A stretch of 64,000 nucleotides of DNA from Chlamydia crocodili (GCF_018343815.1 NZ_CP060791.1:1-64000); one strand, 5' to 3'. Counted from the first letter of the stretch, positions 35,696 through 45,669 are shown. Notes: generated by a model from the letters alone, not told the origin. Program-made: numbers and translations.

Positions 35696-37108
35696 GTGAA
35701 TAAACAAAAACGTTTCCTATCTCTTTTATTCCTCACTCTCGTACTCTTAGGTATATGGTTTTGCCCTCATCCGGAAGCAATAAACCCTAATGCTTGGCAT
35801 TTATTTGCGGTATTCACAACGACAATTTTAGGAATTATTTTACAGCCAGTGCCTATGGGAGCCATAGTCATTATTGGGATTTCCACTCTTTTACTTACAC
35901 AAACCTTAACTCTAGAACAAGGGTTATCAGGATTTCATAATCCAATAGCTTGGTTGGTCTTCTTATCATTTTCCATAGCAAAAGGTATTATTAAAACAGG
36001 ACTTGGAGAACGCGTTGCTTATTTTTTCGTCAGTATCTTGGGGAAAAATCCTTTAGGATTAAGCTATGGTTTAGTAATCACTGATTTCTTGCTAGCTCCT
36101 GCTATTCCCAGTGTAACAGCACGTTCAGGAGGTATTCTCTATCCTGTAGTTATGGGATTATCAGAATCATTTGGGAGTTCTGCTGAAAAAGGTACAGAAA
36201 GCCTAATCGGATCATTTTTAATTAAAGTCGCATATCAAAGTTCTGTAATTACTAGTGCTATGTTTCTTACAGCCATGGCAGGTAATCCTTTGGTAGCAGC
36301 TCTAGCAAGTAATGCTGGAGTCGCTCTAACTTGGGCAACATGGGCAAAAGCTGCGGTAATTCCTGGATTACTCAGCTTAGTACTTATGCCTATAATACTT
36401 TATAAGCTCTACCCACCAACAATTACTTCCTGTGAAGAAGCAATTCGCACAGCAAAATTACGTCTCAAAGAAATGGGACCTTTGAAAAAAGGAGAGAAGA
36501 TCATCTTAATGATTTTCATTCTCCTTGTTGTCTTATGGACATTTGGAGACTTATTAAGAATTTCAGCAACAACAGCAGCTCTAATTGGTTTATCTCTACT
36601 CATCCTTACGAATATTTTAGATTGGCATAAAGATGTTATGGCCAATACTACCGCATGGGAAACTTTTATTTGGTTCGGTGCTCTAATTATGATGGCATCA
36701 TTCCTAAATCAACTCGGCTTTATTCCTTTAATTGGCGACTCTGTAGCTGCAGGAGTTGCAGGATTATCCTGGAAAGTAGGTTTCCCGATCCTCTTTCTTA
36801 TGTACTTTTACTCGCATTATCTATTCGCAAGTAACACAGCACATATCGGAGCGATGTTCCCTGTATTCTTAGCAGTTTCTATATCACTAGGAACAAATCC
36901 AATTTTTGCCTGCCTAGCACTCGCTTTTTCAAGTAACTTATTTGGTGGGCTCACGCACTATGGTTCAGGACCCGCTCCCCTTTATTTTGGCTCTCAACTT
37001 GTTTCAGTCAAAGATTGGTGGAGATCTGGTTTTGTGCTTAGCATGGTAAATATCGTCATTTGGATCGGTATTGGCAGCTTATGGTGGAAAATTCTCGGTC
37101 TTATCTAA
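35696..37108 (+). CDS. ybhI: Divalent anion (2-oxoglutarate/malate type) translocator, DASS family
   Basis: The 470-residue inner membrane protein has about twelve segments and the DASS landmarks: an N-terminal LFAVFTTTILGIILQPVPMGA block, PAIPSVTARSGGILYPV, an SNAGVALTWATWAKAA stretch, and ASNTAHIGAMFPVFLAV near the end. Chlamydiae lack a complete TCA cycle, and this carrier is thought to import host dicarboxylates. GTG start 35696 is supported by GAGG seven bases upstream. A strong hairpin follows at 37124. Confidence 0.9.
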   Translation: MNKQKRFLSLLFLTLVLLGIWFCPHPEAINPNAWHLFAVFTTTILGIILQPVPMGAIVIIGISTLLLTQTLTLEQGLSGFHNPIAWLVFLSFSIAKGIIKTGLGERVAYFFVSILGKNPLGLSYGLVITDFLLAPAIPSVTARSGGILYPVVMGLSESFGSSAEKGTESLIGSFLIKVAYQSSVITSAMFLTAMAGNPLVAALASNAGVALTWATWAKAAVIPGLLSLVLMPIILYKLYPPTITSCEEAIRTAKLRLKEMGPLKKGEKIILMIFILLVVLWTFGDLLRISATTAALIGLSLLILTNILDWHKDVMANTTAWETFIWFGALIMMASFLNQLGFIPLIGDSVAAGVAGLSWKVGFPILFLMYFYSHYLFASNTAHIGAMFPVFLAVSISLGTNPIFACLALAFSSNLFGGLTHYGSGPAPLYFGSQLVSVKDWWRSGFVLSMVNIVIWIGIGSLWWKILGLI

Positions 37109-37123
37109 ACTGAATATTCCTTA

Positions 37124-37170
37124 ACAACGAGATAGATAAAAAACCTTCTAAAAGAAGGTTTTCTCGTTGT
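37124..37170. terminator. Terminator-like hairpin after the DASS translocator gene
   Basis: AAAACCTTCT (37140-37149) pairs perfectly with AGAAGGTTTT (37153-37162) with a 3-base loop. The outer arms ACAACGAG (37124-37131) and CTCGTTGT (37163-37170) extend the pairing across a short internal loop. The inner stem plus T4 fits a terminator; the outer arms are extra. Confidence 0.7.
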
Positions 37171-37223
37171 TGGTAAAGAAAAACACAACTAACTTACGAA
37201 AATAACCGTATCCATTAATTGTT

Positions 37224-38879
37224 ATGCATCCAAACTTTGGCGATCTCAACGGTGTAATTATTCCAGGCACGCCTCCTTTGCCTAGAGAGCTACAAAAATT
37301 CCCCTCTCTGATTCCTACCAACGATCTACGTTTTTCTCCTAAATTTGACGCTGATGTCGCTAAACTTTTCCCCAATACTTATGACAGTCCCTATCTAAAA
37401 TTCACCTCAGGAACCATACCACCTATGCATCCATTAAAAGTTGGTGTGATGCTATCCGGAGGACCAGCTCCTGGTGGGCATAATGTCATTTGGGGGCTAT
37501 TACATAGTTTAAAAAAAATCCATCCAGATAGCTCCTTAATAGGATTTCTAAATAATGGTCAGGGCATTCTTAACAACAACACGGTAGAGATTACCGAAGA
37601 ATTTATGGAATGCTTTAGAAATTCTGGTGGTTTTAATTGTATAGGAACAGGAAGAACGAATATCATCACCGAAGAAAATAAAGCTGCGTGCTTGAAAACA
37701 GTGAAAGCTTTAGATCTTGATGGTTTAGTAATTATTGGCGGAGATGGCTCAAATACAGCATCCGCAATCCTTGCCGAATACTTTTCTCAGCATCACCCCA
37801 AAACTTGCGTTGTAGGCGTTCCTAAAACTATTGATGGAGATCTCCAACACTTATTTTTAGATCTTACCTTCGGATTTGATTCAGCGACAAAGTTTTATTC
37901 TTCAATCATCAGTAATATCTCTAGGGATACACTATCTTGCAAAGCACATTATCATTTTATAAAGCTTATGGGCCGATCAGCATCGCATATTGCTTTAGAA
38001 TGTACCTTACAAACCCATCCGAATATCACACTTATAGGCGAAGAAATCGCAGAAAAAAATGTCCCCTTAAAAACGATCATTCACAAGGTATGCTCGATTA
38101 TTGCTGATAGAGCCGCCATGGGAAAATACTACGGGATTATTCTCATTCCTGAGGGTATTATCGAGTTTATTCCTGAGATTAATAATCTTGTTAAGGAAAT
38201 AGAGAGAATCCCCGAAGATATGGATAAATTCTCATCATTATCTCGAGAATCTCAAAAATTATTGAAAAGCTTTCCTGAAGCCATTGCCAGCCAGCTTCTT
38301 AATGATAGAGATGCTCATGGAAATGTTTATGTGTCTAAAATTAGTGTAGACAAGCTTCTCATCCACCTTGTAGATAATCACTTAAAGAAACATTTCAAAA
38401 ATGTTCCCTTTAATGCGATTTCCCATTTCTTAGGTTATGAAGGAAGATCCTGTCTACCGACAAAATTCGATAACACCTACAGTTATGCTCTGGGTTATAG
38501 CGCAGGAATTCTAACATTTAATCGTTGTAATGGTTATCTCACAGTTATTGAATCCCTAATCAATATAGTGGATAAATGGCGGCTACGCGCCATACCTATT
38601 GTGAAAATGTTTACAACAAAGAAAAAATCAGATGGAGCTATAAAACCCCTAATAAGGAAGAGTTTAATAGATATAAGTAGTCCAGCTTTCCTTAAATTTA
38701 AGTTATATAGAAAAATCTGGGCTCTTGAAGACTCCTATCGCTTTTTAGGACCTCTACAAATTGACACACCGCCAAACGCACATTCCGATCATTTCCCTCC
38801 CCTAACCCTACTCCTCAATCATAATGAATGGCAAAAAAGATGCTCAATCTGTATGGAAATTCCTGACTGTGATTACTAA
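37224..38879 (+). CDS. pfkA: 6-phosphofructokinase, long PPi-type, first copy
   Basis: Phosphorylates fructose 6-phosphate, probably with pyrophosphate. The 551-residue protein is of the long (about 60 kDa) class. The phosphoryl-donor loop is GVMLSGGPAPGGHN, the second motif is IIGGDGSNT, and the third is VPKTIDGDL, whose Lys is the usual mark of PPi use. The second motif has Gly where PPi enzymes of this class normally have Asp (GGDDSNT), giving a mixed pattern. It is followed by a hydrolase gene and a second pfk. Confidence 0.9.
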   Translation: MHPNFGDLNGVIIPGTPPLPRELQKFPSLIPTNDLRFSPKFDADVAKLFPNTYDSPYLKFTSGTIPPMHPLKVGVMLSGGPAPGGHNVIWGLLHSLKKIHPDSSLIGFLNNGQGILNNNTVEITEEFMECFRNSGGFNCIGTGRTNIITEENKAACLKTVKALDLDGLVIIGGDGSNTASAILAEYFSQHHPKTCVVGVPKTIDGDLQHLFLDLTFGFDSATKFYSSIISNISRDTLSCKAHYHFIKLMGRSASHIALECTLQTHPNITLIGEEIAEKNVPLKTIIHKVCSIIADRAAMGKYYGIILIPEGIIEFIPEINNLVKEIERIPEDMDKFSSLSRESQKLLKSFPEAIASQLLNDRDAHGNVYVSKISVDKLLIHLVDNHLKKHFKNVPFNAISHFLGYEGRSCLPTKFDNTYSYALGYSAGILTFNRCNGYLTVIESLINIVDKWRLRAIPIVKMFTTKKKSDGAIKPLIRKSLIDISSPAFLKFKLYRKIWALEDSYRFLGPLQIDTPPNAHSDHFPPLTLLLNHNEWQKRCSICMEIPDCDY

Positions 38880-39003
38880 TCTCACCATTCCGATATCCTT
38901 AAAATCAGAAAATAATAAGAGGTGTTTCTTCTCGACGAATTCTTTTTAAAAAACTAAATTAACATTGTAAAAGCCTCCATAAACTTAGGAGAAATGTAAC
39001 GGA

Positions 39004-39816
39004 ATGAGCACTACATGCCACAAACATGAACAACGCCATGTTATAAAATTTAATATTCTCAATAACATCACAACTTTTGGTGTTCTTCATACACCTTTGC
39101 AGGCTTGTGCTCCTTACCCATTGGTGATTACTCTTCATGGATTAGCCTCAAGTAAAATCGGCTCTAAACGCACGCATGTGCAGCTTGCTGAAAAACTCAC
39201 AGAACATGGTATCTCTGTCTTACGTGTTGATCTTCCCGGACACGGTGATTCCGAGGGTTCCCTATATGACTTCTCATTTAGTGATTATATCACTAGTGCA
39301 AATGAGATTGTCTCCCATGGTTATGGCTTAAATAATATCGATACGAAAAATATTGCCGTTTTTGGTTCTTCATTAGGAGCAACTTTAGCTCTATTAAATA
39401 TGCCTACCCTACAATATGTAAAAAGTCTTGCTGTATGGGCACCAACAATCCAAGGTGCTATATGGCTACAGGAAGCTATCAATATCCCCAATAACCTTAT
39501 TGCCCATGCTTCATCTTCAGAAGATATTCTCTATGCAGGTATGCCAATAAACAAAACGTTTTGTTCACAATTCATTGAAATGGACGTGACTAAAGAAATT
39601 CCTAATTTTTCTGATTCTCTATCTATACTCCATATGCAAGGAGAAAATGATACAACCGTGTCTTTACATCATCAGAAAATCTTTGCTGAGGCTATGAGCC
39701 GTAAACCGAATCCTTGTGAGATACGCACATATCCAAATACAGGACACCATATTCCTCAGTCTTGCTCTATGTTATTAGAACTTGTAGAATGGTTAAAACA
39801 TCAACTTATTCCCTAG
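39004..39816 (+). CDS. Alpha/beta hydrolase (CT206-like), cytoplasmic
   Basis: The 270-residue serine hydrolase has LHGLASSK (oxyanion-hole region), DLPGHGDSEG, the nucleophile elbow FGSSLG, and the catalytic His in TGHHIPQ. It has no signal peptide. The gene sits between the two pfkA genes, ten bases before the second, so it is in their operon. A paralogue with a signal peptide is at 45697-46656. Substrate is unknown; esterase/lysophospholipase-like is the nearest description. Confidence 0.85.
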   Translation: MSTTCHKHEQRHVIKFNILNNITTFGVLHTPLQACAPYPLVITLHGLASSKIGSKRTHVQLAEKLTEHGISVLRVDLPGHGDSEGSLYDFSFSDYITSANEIVSHGYGLNNIDTKNIAVFGSSLGATLALLNMPTLQYVKSLAVWAPTIQGAIWLQEAINIPNNLIAHASSSEDILYAGMPINKTFCSQFIEMDVTKEIPNFSDSLSILHMQGENDTTVSLHHQKIFAEAMSRKPNPCEIRTYPNTGHHIPQSCSMLLELVEWLKHQLIP

Positions 39817-39825
39817 GAACTACCT

Positions 39826-41436
39826 ATGGAGCTTCTCTCTGTAAATAAAAGTTACTTTGAATTACAACGTTTGCACTATCGTCCGGAAACGCTAAGTTTC
39901 TTAAATGGTATCACATCACTACATATTGTAGATTCTACAAAGCCTCCCTCCATCCCTAAAGATCTTCAAGAATATATTCCTAATTTATGTTCTATTCCTG
40001 AAGTAACTATTGAAAAAGGAGAAGCCTCGCCTTCACAACCCTTAAGAATTGGTGTTTTACTTTCTGGAGGTCAAGCCCCTGGAGGCCATAACGTAGTTAT
40101 AGGGCTCTTTGAAGGCCTACGAGCCTTCAATCCAAAAACAAAGCTGTATGGGTTTATCCAAGGCCCTTTGGGATTAACTCGTGGACTATACAAAGATCTC
40201 GATATTTCTGTAATTTATGATTATTACAATGTCGGAGGTTTTGACATGCTCTCTTCCAGTAAGGAGAAAATCAAAACCAAGGAACAAAAAAGTACAATCC
40301 TCACTAATGTGAAAAAGCTAAAGCTGGATGGTTTACTCATTATAGGAGGAAATGATTCTAATACCGACACTGCAATGCTCGCTGAGTATTTCCTTAAGCA
40401 TAACTGTAATATTCCTATTATAGGAGTGCCTAAAACTATTGATGGGGATCTCAAAAATTTCTGGATTGAAACACCATTAGGCTTTCATACTTCCTGTCGC
40501 ATCTACTCAGAAATGATCGGGAATTTAGAAAAAGACACTTTATCTATAAAGAAATACCACCATTTTGTCCGTCTCATGGGACAAAAAGCTTCCTATACAA
40601 CTTTAGAGTGTGGTTTACAGACCTTACCCAATGTTACTCTCATTAGTGAGCATATCGCTATGAGGAAGATTTCCCTACAAAAGCTTAGCGAACATATCGC
40701 TATGGGCCTAGTAAACCGTTATAGATCAGGGAAAAATTATAGTACAATGCTTATTCCCGAAGGTTTACTTGAACATGTATTTGATACGAGAAAGCTAATT
40801 AATGAGTTGAATGTCTTATTGTTAGACAACAATCTGAATTTAGATAATGTAAATCAAAAGCTTTCTCCAGAATCTCTGAAGACATTTTCTTCTTTGCCTA
40901 CAGAAATTGCTCATCAATTACTAATTGCTAGAGACTCTTATGGAAATGTGCGTGTATCTAAAATTGCCACCGAAGAGCTCTTGGCCGCATTAATAAAAAA
41001 AGAAATTCAGAAAATAGAACCAAATATGGAATTCCAATCTGTAAATCACTTTTTTGGTTATGAATCCCGAGCAGGATTCCCCTCAAATTTTGATGCAAAT
41101 TATGGACTAGCTTTGGGCATTATTTCCGCTCTTTTTCTCGTTAGACAACGGACCGGCTATATGGTAACCATCAATAACCTTGCTAGTTCCTATAACGAAT
41201 GGAGTGGTGGAGCTACACCTCTGTATAAAATGATGCAATTGGAACATCGCTTAGGAGAAGATACACCTGTAATCAAAACTGATTCTGTAAATCCTAATGC
41301 TCCAGAAGTACAGTATCTACTAAATCAAAGTGATGCATGCTTAATGAAAGATCTTTACTGTTTCCCCGGACCATTGCAATACTTCGGTGAGGAACGTTTA
41401 GTAGATCAAAGGCCTTTAACATTACTATGGAAATAG
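39826..41436 (+). CDS. pfkA: 6-phosphofructokinase, long PPi-type, second copy
   Basis: The 536-residue paralogue of the enzyme at 37224 has GVLLSGGQAPGGHN, the second motif IIGGNDSNT and VPKTIDGDL. It keeps the Asp typical of PPi use in the second motif but has Asn for the preceding, metal-binding Asp, the reverse of the first copy. The Lys of PKTIDGD is kept. The two may form a mixed oligomer, as with the alpha/beta subunits of plant PPi-PFK; that is inference. Confidence 0.9.
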   Translation: MELLSVNKSYFELQRLHYRPETLSFLNGITSLHIVDSTKPPSIPKDLQEYIPNLCSIPEVTIEKGEASPSQPLRIGVLLSGGQAPGGHNVVIGLFEGLRAFNPKTKLYGFIQGPLGLTRGLYKDLDISVIYDYYNVGGFDMLSSSKEKIKTKEQKSTILTNVKKLKLDGLLIIGGNDSNTDTAMLAEYFLKHNCNIPIIGVPKTIDGDLKNFWIETPLGFHTSCRIYSEMIGNLEKDTLSIKKYHHFVRLMGQKASYTTLECGLQTLPNVTLISEHIAMRKISLQKLSEHIAMGLVNRYRSGKNYSTMLIPEGLLEHVFDTRKLINELNVLLLDNNLNLDNVNQKLSPESLKTFSSLPTEIAHQLLIARDSYGNVRVSKIATEELLAALIKKEIQKIEPNMEFQSVNHFFGYESRAGFPSNFDANYGLALGIISALFLVRQRTGYMVTINNLASSYNEWSGGATPLYKMMQLEHRLGEDTPVIKTDSVNPNAPEVQYLLNQSDACLMKDLYCFPGPLQYFGEERLVDQRPLTLLWK

Positions 41437-41453
41437 AAAGTAGAAGAGAAAAA

Positions 41454-41526
41454 TAAGCACCTTTTAAGGCAACATAGTTGGCTACTTCAAAAAACTACTC
41501 TCTAAAAAGATGCTTATAGAAGAAAA
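41454..41526. terminator. Possible bidirectional hairpin between pfkA and tRNA-Met
   Basis: TAAGCACCTTTT (41454-41465) pairs with AAAAGATGCTTA (41515-41526) with one mismatch across a 49-base loop, between convergent transcription units. The large loop makes it weak. Confidence 0.3.
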
Positions 41527-41600
41527 TAGCGGTAGTCGGACTTGAACCAACGACTCGCAGATTATGATTCTGCTGCTCTAACCATCTGAGCTATACCGCC
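41527..41600 (-). tRNA. tRNA-Met (CAU), elongator type
   Basis: A 74-base cloverleaf: acceptor GGCGGTA/TACCGCT (G-U at 1:72), D arm GCTCAGATGGTTAGAGC, anticodon stem GCAGA/TCTGC with loop ATCATAA (anticodon CAT), and T arm GTTGG-TTCAAGT-CCGAC. It lacks the three G-C pairs of initiators. A tRNA-Ile with lysidine-modified CAU cannot be fully excluded. Confidence 0.9.
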
Positions 41601-41620
41601 ACACTAGATGGTAAAATTAA

Positions 41621-41693
41621 TAGCGGGAGAAGGATTCGAACCTCCGACCTTTGGGTTATGAGCCCAACGAGATGACCACTACTCTATCCCGCG
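41621..41693 (-). tRNA. Initiator tRNA-fMet (CAU)
   Basis: A 73-base cloverleaf with the initiator marks: three G-C pairs in the anticodon stem (GGG-CTCATAA-CCC), A11-T24 in the D stem and an unpaired 1:72 position (C1 against U72). It is 25 bases downstream of waaA on the same strand, so it may be read through from leuS-waaA. Confidence 0.93.
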
Positions 41694-41718
41694 ATAAGTA
41701 AAAGACTTTAGCAAATCT

Positions 41719-43023
41719 CTATATTTTTACACAAGGGATATATCTCTTAAAAGATTCCCAGGTACAATCAAAAGCTGCTCTTTCTTCATGTAAGAACGTA
41801 TTCCCCTTACGAATATAAGTAATTCTTTCTTCAGGATGATCAAGTAAAGAAGTTATCACTTCTAGCATGTTTCTCTTATCTAAACAACAACCCGCTCCTA
41901 TCGATAATAAACGCATTGCCAAATCTGATTGAGATTTAATATAAGGACCAAAAATTAATGGGACACCACATTGCAAGGGTTCCAAAAGATTATGTCCCCC
42001 TATTCTATCATCGAACGTACCGCCAACAAAAGCAAGATCGGCAGCAAAATATAGTTGCTTTAACCAACCTATAGCATCAACAATAATCGCATCATTTTTA
42101 TCAAATGTAGCTTCCCGACTCCATAAGCCATAAGAAATATTTTCTTTTACTAAGAGACTTTCCAATTCTTTAGTTCTCTCGATATGACGAGGCACCCAAA
42201 GCACTTTGAGATTTCTATGACGAAGTTGACGAATTACAGGAATCCAAGCATCGACATCCTTAGGATGTGTGGAGCCTAAAACAAGCAGCTCTGTATCCTG
42301 AGATATTTGGAGCTTCTCTCTCCAATAATTCCGTTGGTTATTTTCAGATAAAATTCCTGTATAGGTTTTAATATTTCCTGTGACTGTTATCTTCTTTTCA
42401 TCAACACCAAGACGTAAAAAACGTGCTTTATGTTGATCATCTTGGAGTAGAAATCCATCTATAGGAGAGAAATAGTTCCTACCAAACCGTTTTAAAATTG
42501 TGAACCATTTGCAAGAGTTTGCAGAGAGCTTCCCATTAATTACGATTGCTGTAGCTCCTACCTTTTTTGCCTCTTCAAGAAAATTTAACCAGCAATCTCC
42601 TTCTGAAAATACAAGTAAAGAGGGTAAGATGGCTCTAACAACAGGTTTAATAATCAGACTTAAATCTAAAGGCAAAATGAAGGTTGTAACTCCCATAGGT
42701 CCGAACAATCTTTCGGCATTCTGGCATCCAGATTCAGTACAGGCAGTGACAACACAACGCCAATGAGGATAATCTTTCATGAACTGCTGCACAATAGGGA
42801 CAAGAAGAGACACCTCACCTACAGAAGCTCCATGGAACCAAACTACAGGACCTTCTCCAGGCAATTCAGGTTTCTTTAAACCAAAACGAATTTTTAATGA
42901 CTTTTTATACTTACCATGAACGAATCTTTTATAAAGAATTCTGGGAAGTGCTACTGTAAATGCAAAAATTAAAAAACAATCATATAAGAAAGTGTGTAGC
43001 TTAGTAAGTCGACGTTTGATCAT
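41719..43023 (-). CDS. waaA: 3-deoxy-D-manno-octulosonic acid transferase (Kdo transferase)
   Basis: Adds Kdo residues to lipid A at the inner membrane; chlamydial enzymes make the genus-specific Kdo trisaccharide. The 434-residue protein has an N-terminal membrane anchor (FLYDCFLIFAFTVALPRILY), the KdtA motif VVWFHGASVGEVSLL, the GT-B linker TGNIK, and the C-terminal GGHNLLEP motif with Glu binding CMP-Kdo. Its start overlaps the stop of leuS by four bases (ATGA), so the two are coupled. Two tRNA-Met genes follow. Confidence 0.94.
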   Translation of the reverse strand: MIKRRLTKLHTFLYDCFLIFAFTVALPRILYKRFVHGKYKKSLKIRFGLKKPELPGEGPVVWFHGASVGEVSLLVPIVQQFMKDYPHWRCVVTACTESGCQNAERLFGPMGVTTFILPLDLSLIIKPVVRAILPSLLVFSEGDCWLNFLEEAKKVGATAIVINGKLSANSCKWFTILKRFGRNYFSPIDGFLLQDDQHKARFLRLGVDEKKITVTGNIKTYTGILSENNQRNYWREKLQISQDTELLVLGSTHPKDVDAWIPVIRQLRHRNLKVLWVPRHIERTKELESLLVKENISYGLWSREATFDKNDAIIVDAIGWLKQLYFAADLAFVGGTFDDRIGGHNLLEPLQCGVPLIFGPYIKSQSDLAMRLLSIGAGCCLDKRNMLEVITSLLDHPEERITYIRKGNTFLHEERAAFDCTWESFKRYIPCVKI

Positions 43024-45482
43024 AGAACAAAATTCACCAATCTATTAGGAACAAAAATTTCCTTTCTAATTTCTTTATCTTCTAGATATTTAGCGACAGC
43101 TTCTTTTGCTAAAGATAAGGCTTCTTCCTTAGAAGTTGATTTATCCATATTTAAACGCGCGCGTAGCTTCCCATTTACCTGTATTACAAATGTTACCGAA
43201 GTATCTTCTAAATATTTAGGATCTACTTTCGGCCATCCTGCAGTATCTATACCAGGAGCGTAGCCTAAGACTACCCATAGCTCCTCACTAATGTGAGGGG
43301 CTATAGGAGCTAAAGCCTGTACAACCATAGCTAAAGCTGATTTAGGATAGACATCAAGCTTCACAAATTCATTTATAAACTCCATAAAAGAAGATGGAAT
43401 AGTATTTAAAGACATTTTTTCAATATCCTCACCTACACGATGCACTAATCTATACGCCAAAGCCATCCCTTTAGGACCATCGACATCTTGAACAGAAGAT
43501 GATGTCACCATTTCATAGAAACGGTTGAGAAAGCGTCTGCAGCCAGAAACACCTTGATTACACCAAAGCTTATTTTTATCTAAAGGTCCAGAAAACATTG
43601 CATACATACGTAATGCATCTGCACCAAATTCATCGATGAGGATTTGAGGATCCACTCCATTTAGCTTAGATTTAGACATCTTCTCCTGACGCACTTCTAA
43701 TTCTTCTCCAGAAGTAGCCGTCCATATACCATTGTCTTCATGAGCATCTTCAGGGCAAACATAACCTTTGCCAGGAATCCGATAAGAAGTTGCCAGAACT
43801 AATCCTTGATTTATCAGCTTTTTAAATGGTTCTGCTGTGGAAACCATACCAGCTTCATAAAATACTCGATGCCAGAAACGAGAATATAATAGATGTAAAA
43901 CAGCGTGCTCTGCACCGCCAATATATAGATCTACAGGCATCCAGTATCTTTCATTTTCATTAGACCAAGGAGCTTGAGAATTATGAGCATCACAAAAACG
44001 TAGGTAATACCAACACGATCCTGCCCATTGGGGCATAGTATGTGTCTCACGTCTGCCTAATCGGTTAGTTTTTATATCATGAATATCCACCCACTCTTTT
44101 ACTTTTGCCAAAGGTCCCTGACCAAAACCTTCAGGACGATAATCCTGGACTTCAGGAGGCAATAAGGGAAGCTCATCGTCTTCTAAAGGACGACAAGTAC
44201 CATCTTCAAAGTGAATAATAGGAATTGGCTCTCCCCAATACCTTTGTCGGGAAAACAACCAATCACGTAGCTTATAAGCAACTTTAGCTTCTCCTAAATT
44301 TTTCTTTTGCAAATAAGCAATTATGTAGTCTTTAGCCTCTTGATCCCTAAGACCATTTAAATGAAAGTCCCCATGGTTACTATGAATACAATATCCATCT
44401 TCATCAAGAACCTCACAAATAGGTAAGGAGAAGGTTTCTGCGAATTCTCTATCTCTTTCGTCATGAGCAGGAACACCCATAACAACACCAGAGCCATAAC
44501 CTAAAATCACATAATCCGAAATCCAAATAGGAATATCCGCTCCAGTTATAGGATGTTTAGCATATGTTCCTGTAAACACTCCGCTTTTTACCTTAGTCTC
44601 ACTTATACGATCTCTTTCACTTTTACTTTGAGCATAACGAATATAGCCCTCCGCAGCTTCACGCTGATTCTCAGAAATTAATTGATTAACCTCAGGATGC
44701 TCTGGAGCAATTACTAAAAATGATACACCGCATATGGTGTCTGGACGCGTTGTAAATACCTCTAAAACACTTTCTTTATTTACCTTAAAACGTACAAGAG
44801 CTCCTTCCGACTTCCCTATCCAATTTCTCTGAAGCTGTTTAACATTTTCTGGCCAATCAAGAGCTTCTAAACCCTCCAAAAGCTGGTCTGAATAAGCCGT
44901 AATACGTAGAATCCATTGGCGCAACATTCTGCGCTCTACAGGATACCCTCCTTCTACAGACAAACCATTTTCTACTTCTTCATTGGATAGAACTGTTCCC
45001 AGCTCGGGACAATAATTGACCGCCATATCTGCCATATAGGCAAGACCTTTTTTATAAAGAAAAAGAAATAGTTTTTGTGTCCAACGATAGTAATCCGGAT
45101 CACTAGTGGCGAACTCTCTACTCTCGTCATAAGAGAATCCCATAGCAGAAAGCTGCTTTCTAAAATTTTCTATGTTCTTCTGTGTAGTTTCTCTAGGATG
45201 CGTACCTGTCCTAACAGCATACTGTTCTGCAGGCAATCCAAAACTATCCCAACCCATAGGATGTAAAACTGAGTATCCCTTAGCTCTTTTATACCGAGCT
45301 ACAATATCTGTAGCGGTATAACCTATCAAATGACCAACGTGTAATCCTGCTCCAGAAGGATAAGGAAACATATCTAATACATAATATTTTGGTTTATCAC
45401 TAGCCTCATCTGCCTTGAAGCTTCTGTGCTCTTTCCAAAATTCCTGCCACTTTTTTTCTATTAAACTAGGATCGTACCGCAT
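43020..45482 (-). CDS. leuS: Leucyl-tRNA synthetase
   Basis: Charges tRNA-Leu. The protein is 820 residues from ATG 45482 (MRYDPSLIEKKWQ), chosen because AGGA lies five bases upstream and this is the normal LeuRS N-terminus; an in-frame ATG 22 codons upstream is not needed. HIGH motif is HVGH at 48-51 after MFPYPSGAGL, the CP1 editing domain contains TTRPDTICG and an HDERD block, and the KMSKS motif (KMSKSKLNG) lies near residue 600. The C-terminal part carries the anticodon-binding and Leu-specific domains. Confidence 0.97.
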   Translation of the reverse strand: MRYDPSLIEKKWQEFWKEHRSFKADEASDKPKYYVLDMFPYPSGAGLHVGHLIGYTATDIVARYKRAKGYSVLHPMGWDSFGLPAEQYAVRTGTHPRETTQKNIENFRKQLSAMGFSYDESREFATSDPDYYRWTQKLFLFLYKKGLAYMADMAVNYCPELGTVLSNEEVENGLSVEGGYPVERRMLRQWILRITAYSDQLLEGLEALDWPENVKQLQRNWIGKSEGALVRFKVNKESVLEVFTTRPDTICGVSFLVIAPEHPEVNQLISENQREAAEGYIRYAQSKSERDRISETKVKSGVFTGTYAKHPITGADIPIWISDYVILGYGSGVVMGVPAHDERDREFAETFSLPICEVLDEDGYCIHSNHGDFHLNGLRDQEAKDYIIAYLQKKNLGEAKVAYKLRDWLFSRQRYWGEPIPIIHFEDGTCRPLEDDELPLLPPEVQDYRPEGFGQGPLAKVKEWVDIHDIKTNRLGRRETHTMPQWAGSCWYYLRFCDAHNSQAPWSNENERYWMPVDLYIGGAEHAVLHLLYSRFWHRVFYEAGMVSTAEPFKKLINQGLVLATSYRIPGKGYVCPEDAHEDNGIWTATSGEELEVRQEKMSKSKLNGVDPQILIDEFGADALRMYAMFSGPLDKNKLWCNQGVSGCRRFLNRFYEMVTSSSVQDVDGPKGMALAYRLVHRVGEDIEKMSLNTIPSSFMEFINEFVKLDVYPKSALAMVVQALAPIAPHISEELWVVLGYAPGIDTAGWPKVDPKYLEDTSVTFVIQVNGKLRARLNMDKSTSKEEALSLAKEAVAKYLEDKEIRKEIFVPNRLVNFVL

Positions 45483-45640
45483 AATATCCTGACAAAGAGA
45501 TCTTTTTAAAATAAAGGCTAGTGTATCGCTCACTTGATGAAAAGACAAGTATCTTCTATATGAGAGGTCATAAAAGATTAAAAATTTTTATAAAAAACAA
45601 CTTATGTTATAGTTTTGACCCGCTTTTCCTTTTCGCCCCA

Positions 45641-45669
45641 TTGACAAAAAAAATATAAAACCCTATTTT
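45641..45669 (+). promoter_or_regulatory. Sigma-66-type promoter for the exported hydrolase gene
   Basis: TTGACA (45641-45646), a 17-base AT-rich spacer and TATTTT (45664-45669) form a -35/-10 pair with a perfect -35 and 4 of 6 in the -10. The predicted start of transcription gives a leader of about 20 bases before ATG 45697. Confidence 0.55.

Noticed and set aside
41527..41600. tRNA-Ile2 (lysidine CAU) instead of elongator tRNA-Met
   Set aside because: Not excluded, but its placement beside tRNA-fMet and the generic elongator features make tRNA-Met the simpler call.
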